Source: CBDFLD01 sp965249005
Lineage (GTDB): Bacteria > Acidobacteriota > UBA6911
NCBI GenBank assembly: GCA_965249005.1
Contig: CBDFLD010000015.1
Location: 1-64,000 of the forward strand
Direction of reading: 5' to 3'
Length of the DNA stretch: 64,000 nt
Below the pieces are notes generated by a model that was given only the letters and a program-made list of their open reading frames with translations, had not been told where the DNA came from and made no database searches. Shown one piece after another: positions 18,280 to 26,782 of the stretch. The first letter of the stretch is position 1; each line of letters starts with the position of its first letter. The position numbers and the translations under genes are program-made.

Positions 18280-18927
18280 AGATGCATTTCTCCTTTGAAT
18301 GGGTTGCTTCCACCCGCCCTTGAACACACGGCGGTGGAGACCCTGCAGCCCCTTGGACTCTCGCGCTCGAAGTCACTATGAGTCCCCTAGGTCTCGCTGT
18401 AAACCACCCTAACTAAGCCACAAACTGCATCATAGACATAGGCAGACTAAGGCGATTATCGCACGATTATATCATGAACAAGATGAAAGTAGAAATATTA
18501 TTCGACAGCGGTGAGCCTACTCTTTGTCTCTTTCCAGACCTTGGGATAAGAAGCTTTCTTTCAGTGCTTTAGGTTTACTTGGGGGAACGCGTCCGCAGCC
18601 TTCCAAGCTTCCCAATCTGCAGTTACTTCTCTCCGCAATCCGGAGCCCACAAATACCGGGATCTGCCAGAAGGTCCGCTCCTGTCGACCGCTCGGGGGTC
18701 GCGCAGTCACTGATTCTTGAGATCAGACTCGGTTGATTGTAGTCGTGGCGCATCAATTCGATGAACGAGTACGGAACGTCTTGGCGAAAGACAAGTGAAT
18801 GCATCGTGCCCGTTCAATAAAGGTGGGGTGATCGAAATAGAGGTCTTTGTCCGTCTGCGGCGGGGTCGAATCGCCAGCGAGCGGAAGGCCGACTGTTAGG
18901 CCAATCCGGCGATCCTGAGGGGTCGGC
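18280..18927. other. Gene-poor stretch, possible gene remnant
   Basis: This holds the likely promoter of the radical SAM gene near 18470. On the minus strand, 18517-18804 carries a 95-codon open frame and, in another frame, about 40 codons with protein-like composition (FWQIPVFVGSGLRREVTADW). Neither has a ribosome site or a family I know. It may be the remains of a small gene that once followed SxtJ. Confidence 0.3.
18466..18474 (-). promoter_or_regulatory. Extended -10 promoter for the radical SAM gene
   Basis: The minus strand reads TGATATAAT, a perfect TATAAT preceded by TG and one base. No good -35 lies upstream, as is common for extended -10 promoters. The leader to the ATG at 18279 would be about 180 bases. 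Confidence 0.5.
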
Positions 18928-19323
18928 TCAGAATTGTCGTCTCATATGGTCCACGGAGCGTGGAGATTTGGGAACTCGATAGCTTTCCGCGTCCGGCTCG
19001 AAACGGCGGCGCATGGCATCAGAGCCGAATAGCCGTTTGAAGATGCCGATGGGAGTGACCACAAGGAAGAATATGACTCCGAGAATGATTCTCGTGTTGA
19101 CCCACCCCAAGGCCTCTCCAAGCGCCATCCATCCACGATACAACGGCAGAAGCAGGCGGGGGATCAGTACTCCGCCCAAAACGAGCATGACCGACAAAGT
19201 CAGCGCCCAGAGTCGTGGTGTCTCCTGACGAAAAAGAAGCGGCCACATTCCAATAATCGAAAATCCTGCGCCCACCAAGAATCCAAACGACCTAAGCGTT
19301 CGTGGAGGGATTGACTCTTGCAT
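18928..19323 (-). CDS. SxtJ-family small membrane protein
   Basis: A 131-residue protein with three hydrophobic segments (about 14-33, 38-60 and 75-98) and a charged C-terminus, matching the SxtJ family usually encoded next to NodU/SxtI carbamoyltransferases. It starts 16 bases after the carbamoyltransferase stop with AGGAAAGGG as ribosome site; a GTG two codons earlier is an alternative. Its role is unknown; a membrane partner of the carbamoyltransferase is a reasonable guess. The short DUF5989-type protein that often completes this set is not visible on either side. Confidence 0.8.
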   Translation of the reverse strand: MQESIPPRTLRSFGFLVGAGFSIIGMWPLLFRQETPRLWALTLSVMLVLGGVLIPRLLLPLYRGWMALGEALGWVNTRIILGVIFFLVVTPIGIFKRLFGSDAMRRRFEPDAESYRVPKSPRSVDHMRRQF

Positions 19324-19339
19324 TGTCACCTACCCTTTC

Positions 19340-21229
19340 CTAGTCCAACTCGAATTCGGTGCGCCAATCGCCCTCCTCCGTCCACTCCCCTTGTTCCGAT
19401 TTTTGCAGAACACAGTTTTCAAGCACCAGTACATCCATCTCCGTCCGCATGAAACACCGATGGGCATCTTCCGGCGTGCAAACGATGGGCTCCCCCCGAA
19501 CGTTGAAGGATGTGTTTACGATAACGCCGCAACCCGTCTTTGCCTCGAAGGCCTGCAGCAATCTGTAGTAGCGCGGGTTCGTCTCCAGGTGCACGGTCTG
19601 AATCCTGGCGGAGTAGTCGACGTGGGTAACTGCCGGGATGCTCGAACGAGGAACGTTGAGCGATTCGATACCCCAGAGAGCCTTTTGCTCTTCTGTCAGA
19701 GTGGTGCGAATTTCATCCTGGACCGGAGCGACCAGAAGCATGTAGGGGCTATCGGTATCCATCTTGAAATAATCGGACACGCGCTCTCTCAGCACGGAAG
19801 GGGCAAATGGACGAAAGGACTCGCGATATTTGATCTTGAGGTTCATGACCGATTGCATCTTCACGCTTCGGGGGTCACCCAAGATGCTCCGCCCCCCCAG
19901 GGACCTGGGGCCAAACTCCATGCGGCCTTGGAACCACCCGACGACCTTCTCGGACGCCAACTCGCCCGCAACTTGGTCGAACAACTCCTGGTCACCGAGA
20001 CGAACGTACGAAGCCTTCCTCGTGTTCAAGTATCGCTCGATCTCCTCGTTCGAGAACGCAGGACCCAGGTAGCTTCCCTGCGTGGCGTCGCCCGCACAAA
20101 CCTTACGGGGCCGCTGCATCTCCTCGTGCCACACGGAGAACGCCGCACCCACCGCGCCGCCCGCATCACCCGCAGCGGGTTGAATCCAAAGGTGCTTGAA
20201 TGGGCCCTCCCTCAGAATCCGTCCATTCGCGACACAATTGAGCGCCACCCCACCGGCCAGACAGAGATTCTCGGTTTTCGTGTCCTGGGCGAGCGTCTTT
20301 GCCAGCCTCAGCATGGCTTCTTCGACGACTTCCTGAATCGACCGAGCGAGGTCCATCTCTCGCTGCGTCACCGGGGTCTCCGGCTTTCGCGGGGGACCGT
20401 CGAATATGCTCTCGAACCGGCGACTCGTCATCGTCAAGCCAGTACAGTAATTGAAGTAATCCATGTTGAGACGAAATGTCCCATCGGCCTTGAGGTCTAC
20501 CACGTTGTCGTAAATAGCCTGGACATACTTTGGTCTACCATAAGGCGCCAGCCCCATGACCTTGTATTCGCCGGAATTCACCTTGAATCCCGTAAAGTAG
20601 GTGAAGGCGGAGTAGAGTAATCCGAGCGAGTGAGGAAAGTCTATCTCCCATAAGGGAGTCATCTTGTTGTCTTCCCCCAGCCAGGCGGAGGTTGTCGCCC
20701 ACTCTCCGACACCATCGACACAGAGCACGGCGGCCTTGTGGAACGGGGAAGGATAGAACGCGGATGCGGCATGAGACTCATGATGCTCGCCGAACAGGAT
20801 CGGGGGAAGATCGGCCTTTTTTCTGCCCGCCTCGATCTTTACCAGGTCCTTCTGTAAGAGATCCTTCAGCATGAGTTTTTCCTTCAGCCACACCGGCATC
20901 GCCACCATGAAGGAGTGAATGCCCATAGGGACAAAGGAAAGGTAGGTCTCTAGCAAACGCTCGAACTTCAGCAGAGGTTTATCGTAGAAGGAGATATACG
21001 AAAGATCTCGCAGACCGATCCCCTGATTCTCGAGACAATATCGAACGGCATGAGCAGGAAACCCAGCGTCCTGCTTCTTACGACTGAAGCGCTCCTCCTG
21101 GGCCGCGGCCACTATCCGGCCGTTCTTCAGCAGCGCGGCGGCACTATCATGGTAGAACGCGGCGATCCCGAGGACCCACTCCGACTTCGCTGACTCCTCG
21201 CCAGCCACTTGGCGCTCCCTTTCCTGCAT
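19340..21229 (-). CDS. Carbamoyltransferase, NodU/SxtI family
   Basis: The enzyme transfers a carbamoyl group from carbamoyl phosphate to a hydroxyl of a sugar or other acceptor. The 629-residue length is standard. The N-terminal Kae1-like domain opens with LGIAAFYHDSAAALL and contains EERFSRKKQDAGFP and HHESHAASAFYPSPF. The C-terminal domain contains EFGPRSLGGRSILGDPR and VNTSFNVRGEPIVCTPEDA. It lies between wecB and SxtJ in the EPS gene string, so an extracellular sugar is the probable acceptor. Confidence 0.92.
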   Translation of the reverse strand: MQERERQVAGEESAKSEWVLGIAAFYHDSAAALLKNGRIVAAAQEERFSRKKQDAGFPAHAVRYCLENQGIGLRDLSYISFYDKPLLKFERLLETYLSFVPMGIHSFMVAMPVWLKEKLMLKDLLQKDLVKIEAGRKKADLPPILFGEHHESHAASAFYPSPFHKAAVLCVDGVGEWATTSAWLGEDNKMTPLWEIDFPHSLGLLYSAFTYFTGFKVNSGEYKVMGLAPYGRPKYVQAIYDNVVDLKADGTFRLNMDYFNYCTGLTMTSRRFESIFDGPPRKPETPVTQREMDLARSIQEVVEEAMLRLAKTLAQDTKTENLCLAGGVALNCVANGRILREGPFKHLWIQPAAGDAGGAVGAAFSVWHEEMQRPRKVCAGDATQGSYLGPAFSNEEIERYLNTRKASYVRLGDQELFDQVAGELASEKVVGWFQGRMEFGPRSLGGRSILGDPRSVKMQSVMNLKIKYRESFRPFAPSVLRERVSDYFKMDTDSPYMLLVAPVQDEIRTTLTEEQKALWGIESLNVPRSSIPAVTHVDYSARIQTVHLETNPRYYRLLQAFEAKTGCGVIVNTSFNVRGEPIVCTPEDAHRCFMRTEMDVLVLENCVLQKSEQGEWTEEGDWRTEFELD

Positions 21230-21295
21230 AAGCTCATCCCTTCTGGCGATGGACTATTTCCGGAGAAAACCTCCATGTCGTCCACCCGAAGCGTT

Positions 21296-22456
21296 CTATC
21301 CATCGGAAAGTGTTGCGACCTCTGAGGGAGCCTCCTTCAGAAGTAGAGCGGAAGCAATACGCTCGGCCGCACGCCCGTCCCATAACGGTGGAATCGCAGC
21401 ACCGCTTTTCTTTGATGCCAGCACTTGAAGGGCCGTTTTCACGATCGCGTTCGGATCCGTCCCCACAAGCTGATTCGTACCGATTTCGATGGTCGAGGGT
21501 CGCTCGGTGTTGTTTCTCAGTGTGAGGCAAGGGATGGACAAGGCTGTCGTCTCCTCTTGCACTCCACCGGAGTCAGTTAACACGATGCGAGCGTTGCGCA
21601 TCAGCTCGAGGAACTCAAGGTAGCCAACCGGTGCAGTCCCGTACAATCCCTGCTGTTTAGGCGTGGCATCCAGGGTGCCTTCGCGGTTCGCAAAAAAACT
21701 CGCCAACTCCTCGTCCCGCACCCTTTCCTGCGTGCGCGGATGTAGCGGGAAGATCAAAGCGACTTCCCGGGACACCCGTTCGAGCGCCTGAAGAACCCCC
21801 TTGAAAACCGGGAGGTGGTCGACGTTCGAGGGCCGGTGTAGCGTCACAAGTCCGAATTGTCCTGGGGTCAAGCCATATCGCTGAAGCACGTCTGAGTGGG
21901 AAGCCAGGTCGAGCTGTTTTCGCAGTGAATCGATCATTACGTTTCCCACAAAATGGATCTTCTCCGCACTGATGCCCTCACGGAGAAGGTTCTTGCGACC
22001 GCTCTCTTCCGTCACAAACAACAGGTCCGAAAGATGATCTGTCAGGACACGGTTGATTTCCTCCGGCATGCTGCGATCGAAGCTCCGCAGTCCGGCTTCG
22101 ACATGAATTACGCCGATACCTAGCTTCGACGCCGTGAGGGCGCAAGCGAGTGTCGAGTTCACGTCGCCGACCACAAGGACATAGTCAGGCTTGTAATCCT
22201 GCAGAATCGGCTCGAATCGCTTCATGATTTCGCCGGTCTGCTGCGCATGCGAGGCGGAGCCGACTTCGAGTGAGATATTCGGCGCGGGTATACTCAGATC
22301 TCGAAAAAAGGAGTCTGACATAGCCTCATCGTAATGCTGGCCAGTATGCACGAGGGTCGTTCGAAAGGATTCGCAGCTTCTTTGAAACTGGGCCACAATG
22401 GGCGCAACCTTTACAAAATTTGGTCTGGCACCAGAAACAACAACTATCTTGAGCAT
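21296..22456 (-). CDS. wecB: Non-hydrolysing UDP-N-acetylglucosamine 2-epimerase
   Basis: The enzyme interconverts UDP-GlcNAc and UDP-ManNAc, providing a sugar for polysaccharide. The motifs SGARPNFVKVAPI at the start, VHVEAGLRSFDRSMPEEINR, HRPSNVD and LTDSGGVQEET are complete over 386 residues. ATG at 22456 is chosen because it opens directly into the first beta strand. It follows the interrupted priming transferase and precedes the carbamoyltransferase. Confidence 0.93.
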   Translation of the reverse strand: MLKIVVVSGARPNFVKVAPIVAQFQRSCESFRTTLVHTGQHYDEAMSDSFFRDLSIPAPNISLEVGSASHAQQTGEIMKRFEPILQDYKPDYVLVVGDVNSTLACALTASKLGIGVIHVEAGLRSFDRSMPEEINRVLTDHLSDLLFVTEESGRKNLLREGISAEKIHFVGNVMIDSLRKQLDLASHSDVLQRYGLTPGQFGLVTLHRPSNVDHLPVFKGVLQALERVSREVALIFPLHPRTQERVRDEELASFFANREGTLDATPKQQGLYGTAPVGYLEFLELMRNARIVLTDSGGVQEETTALSIPCLTLRNNTERPSTIEIGTNQLVGTDPNAIVKTALQVLASKKSGAAIPPLWDGRAAERIASALLLKEAPSEVATLSDG

Positions 22457-22499
22457 GATCAACCCACGTAGAGTTTCAATGGTTTTCTAGATTTTACCG

Positions 22500-23295
22500 T
22501 CAGGATCCCTTTCGAACCAGAACAGTTTTTGCAGTCTCGAACACAATCAGCGAGTCGAGAAGCCAGGATGTATGCTTGATGTAGAAAAGATCGTACTGGA
22601 GCTTCTCCACCGCGTCCCGCACGGAATTTCCATACTCGTAATTGATCTGGGCCCAGCCGGTGACTCCCGGTTTGACGCTGTGACGAAGTTGATAAAAAGG
22701 AATGATTCCGGAGAGTTCCCGGACAAACATGGGACGCTCTGGACGGGGGCCAACCAGACTCATGTCCCCGCGAAGAACGTTGAGTAGCTGGGGAAGCTCA
22801 TCCAGTCGGGTACGCCGCAGGAGCCGACCCACGGGCGTCACACGGCTATCTCCGTCCTTCGCCCAAACAGGCCCCGTCTTTTGTTCGGCGTCTTCGTACA
22901 TGGATCTAAATTTCCAGATCGTAAAGGCGTGACCATTTTGACCAACCCTCTCTTGCCGATGAAAGACCGGCCCAGGAGAATTGAGTTTTATCATGGCCAT
23001 GACAATCAAGATCACGGGAGAGAATAGCAAAATCAGTACGAATGAGACGACGAGCGAGAGGATTCGCTTCTGCAGCTGCCGAGCTGTCGATACTTCGAAT
23101 CCTGAATTGAAGATCATCCAACTTGGCTTGAGGTTCTCTATCGCGATCTTTCCGGTGATGCGCTCATACAGACTCGTGGCATCTTCAATGGCAACCCCTT
23201 TGATCTTGAGCAGAAGCAATTCTTCTATCGGCAGGCGGCCACGACGATCTTGCAGTTCCACGACGATGCGATCCACTTGCTTCTGATCCACTAGT
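22500..23295 (-). pseudogene. Priming sugar-phosphate transferase, C-terminal fragment (cut by IS1380)
   Basis: This is the catalytic half of a polyprenyl-phosphate sugar-1-phosphate transferase that would load the first sugar of the EPS on the lipid carrier. It has the membrane segment at ~75-100 of the fragment, then SPGPVFHRQERVGQNG, FTIWKFRSM, RRTRLDELPQLLNVLRGDMSLVGPRPE cut by the usual spacing, and VKPGVTGWAQINY. It could start at a GTG inside the target duplication at 23291, giving 263 residues, but it has no proper ribosome site. The missing N-terminal half is at 25139-25747. Joining them across one CTAGT gives a 462-codon frame. Confidence 0.93.
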
Positions 23296-25149
23296 CCTTA
23301 GTCCAGCGTGATTTTTTGCATGAGGAGGAAGAAAAGCCCTGGAACGTGCGCCGTTACGGGATAAAATGCGTTTGATATATTTACAAGACATCCCGAAAGG
23401 AGCACATTCCAGGTGAATAAAAGAAACCACAGAATCCTTCCTCCGAGACAAGCAAAATCTTACACGCCGGTTGGAAAGAAATCAGTTTGAGGACCGGTCC
23501 GATCCTATGTTCAAGGACTCCAACACCTACTACGAGATCGCCGAGAGAACGCGCGCCATCGGATCTGGTGGTATCGGAGCCATTCACAAGCTCGTGTGTA
23601 AGCTTGGATTGGACAAAGATATCAACAGAAACATCGTTTTGCTCAAGTACCACTTTCCTTACTGGGAATCCGATCATGTACTGAACATCGCATACAACGT
23701 CTTGTCGGGTGGAACCTGTCTCGAAGATATCGAGCGGTTGCGCCAGGATGAGACCTACATGAACGGACTGGGAGCCGAGAGGATTCCGGATCCCACGACG
23801 GCTGGAGATTTCCTCCGTCGTTTCGATGAGGATTGGATCTTCGGACTTCAGGAAACCATCAATGAAACCCGAACCAAGGTGTGGAAGTTGCAGGATGCTT
23901 CCTTCCGGAAGGAGGCCATCATCGACGTGGACGGGACCGTCGCCGGAACCTTGGGGGAATGCAAGGAAGGAATGGACATTGCCTACAACGGGATCTGGGG
24001 TTACGCACCGTTGATCGTGACCTTGGCCAATACGAATGAGGTCCTCTATCTGATGAATCGGCCGGGCAACCGTCCCTCTTCCGACGGAGCGGCCGAGTGG
24101 ATGGACCGGGCAATCGATCTGGTGTCGTCGGTGTTTACGAAGGTCTGGCTTCGGGGCGACACGGATTTCTCGCTGACGAGAAACTTCGATCGCTGGGACG
24201 AGCGGGTTGGTTTTGTCTTTGGTTATGACGCCAAGCCGAACCTGGTCGGGATGGCCGATGCCCTGCCGGAGAGACAATGGAAACCGCTCGAGCGGCCTCC
24301 TCATTATGAGGTCAAGAGCGAAGAACGGCGCCGTCCGGAAAACGTCAAAGAACAAGTAATCAAGGAGAGAGAATTCAAGAACATCCGCCTGCAGAGCGAG
24401 CAGGTCGCCGAGTTTGACTATCGTCCCGGACACTGTAAGAAAACCTATCGCATGGTTGTGGTTCGGAAGAACCTCACGATCGAAAAGGGGGAGCACCGGC
24501 TGTTTGATGAGGTCCGGTACTTCTTCTACATCACCAACGATCGGGAGATGACGATGGGAGAAGTGGTCCTTTTTGCCAACGATCGCTGCAACCAGGAAAA
24601 CGTCATCGGTCAGCTCAAGAGTGGAGTGAACGCCTTGAGGATGCCTTCGGACAGTCTGGTATCGAACTGGGCCTACATGGTCATCGCATCGCTGGCGTGG
24701 AATCTGAAGGCCTGGTATGGCCTGGTGACGCAGGCGCCGACAGTACGTCGTGATATCTTGAGGATGGAGTTCAAACGCTTCCTGGTGAACTTTGTGCAAA
24801 TACCCTGTCAGATTGTAAGAACCGGTCGTCGCCTCGTTTACAGGATATTGGCCTATAGCAAGCATCTCGAAACCTTTTTGGCGACGTTCGACTATATCAG
24901 GCAACTCAGGTTTACTTGAAGGCGCCTCGCCGGCGGGTGAGCCCGTACCCCCGGCGGAGCAAGAGTGGCGGGCGAAAGGAAGGGCATAACAGAGACAAAC
25001 AAGATCAAGTGATCCAGACAACCAATGGAAGGTTTGTCTCTTGTGTTTCTCTTTGCTTTCCCTGTTACGCACAAGGAGCTGAAATCCACGAGATATTCGG
25101 AAAAGGCAAACGATTTTCCGAGCGAGCTCATACCTCGCTTATTTTGGGG
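23296..25149 (+). mobile_element. IS1380-family insertion sequence, copy 1 (1854 bp)
   Basis: Boundaries come from comparison with copy 2 at 39603-41456, which is the same length. The ends are CCTTAGTCCAGCG and, inverted, CCCAAAATAAGCG, with 7 of 13 bases matching. The element is flanked by the 5-bp direct repeat CTAGT (23291-23295 and 25150-25154). It interrupts the priming glycosyltransferase gene in the opposite orientation. Between the copies I found only two differences: A24303 versus G40610, and the last base (G versus T). That near identity implies recent movement. Confidence 0.93.
23471..24919 (+). CDS. IS1380-family DDE transposase (copy 1)
   Basis: The 482-codon frame has IS1380 transposase features: PDPTTAGDFLRRF, AIIDVDGTV (first catalytic Asp), LLRGDTDF-like WLRGDTDFSLTRNFD (second Asp), and a C-terminal ENVIGQLKSGV (Glu). 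The frame opens at a TTG with no ribosome site. A GTG at 23413 with AAAGGAG upstream starts a different frame of 25 codons (NKRNHRILPPRQAKS) that ends at a TGA at 23488-23490, overlapping this frame. The full protein may therefore need a +1 frameshift, or start again at ATG 23507. Residue 278 is His here and Arg in copy 2. Confidence 0.88.
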   Translation: MERNQFEDRSDPMFKDSNTYYEIAERTRAIGSGGIGAIHKLVCKLGLDKDINRNIVLLKYHFPYWESDHVLNIAYNVLSGGTCLEDIERLRQDETYMNGLGAERIPDPTTAGDFLRRFDEDWIFGLQETINETRTKVWKLQDASFRKEAIIDVDGTVAGTLGECKEGMDIAYNGIWGYAPLIVTLANTNEVLYLMNRPGNRPSSDGAAEWMDRAIDLVSSVFTKVWLRGDTDFSLTRNFDRWDERVGFVFGYDAKPNLVGMADALPERQWKPLERPPHYEVKSEERRRPENVKEQVIKEREFKNIRLQSEQVAEFDYRPGHCKKTYRMVVVRKNLTIEKGEHRLFDEVRYFFYITNDREMTMGEVVLFANDRCNQENVIGQLKSGVNALRMPSDSLVSNWAYMVIASLAWNLKAWYGLVTQAPTVRRDILRMEFKRFLVNFVQIPCQIVRTGRRLVYRILAYSKHLETFLATFDYIRQLRFT

Positions 25150-25747
25150 CTAGTGCAGGCAAATCCCTGTGCACTCCAATGACCTTGGGATTGACGATCG
25201 AGCTGCCGACCAGAGCTGGATTGTCATCTACGAAACCGGAAACCCCGAGCCGCAAGGCAGGATGACGGAGGATTTCACCCACCAGCTCGCGCGCCAAACG
25301 TCCGGTTCCTATGAGTAGTAGGTTTGATTTGGGAGCCCCCAGCGTATGGTAGGAGTTCCAAATTCCTTGCCATAGGATCAAAAAAATCGAAACCAGAAGG
25401 ACGCGGCGTTCCAGTGTCGCCGGATACGCCGTCAGACGCGGGAAGAAGTGCTGGACCGACAACAGGAGAACAGATGCCAAACAGATAGCTTGGCTGACTC
25501 GGAACAGGGATGATAGCAAAGACCTTTTCCCGCGCAAATCATACGCGTCTCTGAGGTGAAGAGCCCCTTGAAAGAGGACGGCTATGACCAATGCCTCCAG
25601 AACAGTCCGCGCATAGTCTACTGGCTGCTCGAAGCGTCCGGCTCCGATATGGACGGAGAAGAAAGCGCACGCTACCAGGCAAACGTGCTCGACTGCTACG
25701 GCACCTAGTTTTCTAAAGGCCACATAACGTAAGAAAACCTCCCACAT
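25139..25747 (-). pseudogene. Priming sugar-phosphate transferase, N-terminal fragment (cut by IS1380)
   Basis: The fragment has four to five hydrophobic segments in its first ~130 residues (for example GAVAVEHVCLVACAFFSVHI) followed by a CoA-binding-like fold (LLIGTGRLARELVGEIL), the usual N-terminal layout of WbaP/EpsE-like enzymes. After ...HRDLPAL the frame runs into the IS end, reading APK and a stop at 25139. Removing the element and one CTAGT restores ...HRDLPALVDQKQVDRIVV with no frame change. The kinase gene lies 12 bases upstream. Confidence 0.92.
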
Positions 25748-25759
25748 AGGATGGTACCA

Positions 25760-26650
25760 TCAATTCGAATGGAGTCGACGAAGGTCGCTCTTTTTTTGAT
25801 AGTATCCGGAGTCCCTTGAACGCCGGACGCGGTTCACCATGAGACCGCAGAAGTTTTCTCGCCCGATTCTGTGAATCGATTCATTGATGATTTTTGCGGG
25901 AGTTCGGTTGGCGGCCACGACCAAGAGCGTAGCATCGCAGACCGGAGCCAACAGACTGGTGTCCGCAAGCGCGAAGATCGGCGGTGAGTCGACAACGATC
26001 CAGTCAAAGGCGTCGGCGAGAGATCGGAGTGTTGCTTCTAAGGATGGAGAGCTCAAAAGCTCGGACGGGTTGTCGGGAACCTGGCCTGCCGACACGATAT
26101 AAAAATCGGCGTCGTTGCACTTCACAAACGTATCCTCTACCTTTGCTGTGCCTTGAAGCACTTCGCTCAGACCCCGGTGGTTCTGAACCCCATTTTTCCC
26201 GAAATACTGCAGAAGATTGGGCTTGCGGAGGTCCGCTTCTACTAACGCGACCCTCTTGCCCGGCTCTTGCGCGAGAACCCCAGCCAGACAGCACGCCGTG
26301 TACGTTTTCCCTTCCCCGGCGACTGCACTCGTTACCAATAGTGTCTTCAGTCCATGCTCTTTCTGCGCTAATGAAAGCTTCGCCCGAAGAAGCCTAAACT
26401 TCTCACCTACAACGGTCTTTGGCTCGAGCACGATTCGAACGAGGTCGCTGGCCGACCGGAGGTCAAAGGTGGAGGCACTGGAGAGCGGCCCTCGAGTAAC
26501 GGTAAGCGGAACTGGCGCGCTTTGCGCTTCCGTCGCCGGCTCGTCGGAAATGATCGCGTGATCTTGTCCTTCAGATTCGTTCAAGATCTCGGGGAGATCT
26601 TTTCGGCGTTCGTTTTCGGCACGTTTAAGCCAGCTGAATATTTCGCTCAT
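25760..26650 (-). CDS. CpsD/CapB-type tyrosine kinase (EPS chain-length control)
   Basis: This cytosolic ATPase works with a Wzz/GumC partner to regulate polymer length. It has Walker A SAVAGEGKT, Walker A' LVEADLRKP and Walker B WIVVDSPPIF, the three-motif pattern of bacterial BY-kinases. The C-terminus has only a small tyrosine group (SGYYQKK), not the long cluster seen in E. coli Wzc. ATG at 26650 (MSEIFSWLKRAENERRK) is chosen over an upstream TTG. The gene follows Wzz/GumC, so the membrane and kinase parts are separate proteins. Confidence 0.88.
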   Translation of the reverse strand: MSEIFSWLKRAENERRKDLPEILNESEGQDHAIISDEPATEAQSAPVPLTVTRGPLSSASTFDLRSASDLVRIVLEPKTVVGEKFRLLRAKLSLAQKEHGLKTLLVTSAVAGEGKTYTACCLAGVLAQEPGKRVALVEADLRKPNLLQYFGKNGVQNHRGLSEVLQGTAKVEDTFVKCNDADFYIVSAGQVPDNPSELLSSPSLEATLRSLADAFDWIVVDSPPIFALADTSLLAPVCDATLLVVAANRTPAKIINESIHRIGRENFCGLMVNRVRRSRDSGYYQKKSDLRRLHSN

Positions 26651-26782
26651 TATCTCACTTACCTTGGTTGGCCGCACGTTTTCGTCTGGCAAAAACGCTG
26701 CGGTTGTTTAAGAAGGAAACCCGTGCGCCGGATCTCCTCACACCTTGAAATGGAGGACTGAATCCCACAGCGAACCGTTCCT

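Noticed and set aside
18280..18927. DUF5989-type third gene of the carbamoyltransferase-SxtJ set
   Set aside because: I could not find a ~50-residue frame with one membrane segment in any frame here.
23381..25072. 563-codon open frame antisense to the IS1380 transposase (also at 39688-41379)
   Set aside because: It mirrors the transposase frame, has no ribosome site or known domain, and arises from codon bias on the opposite strand.
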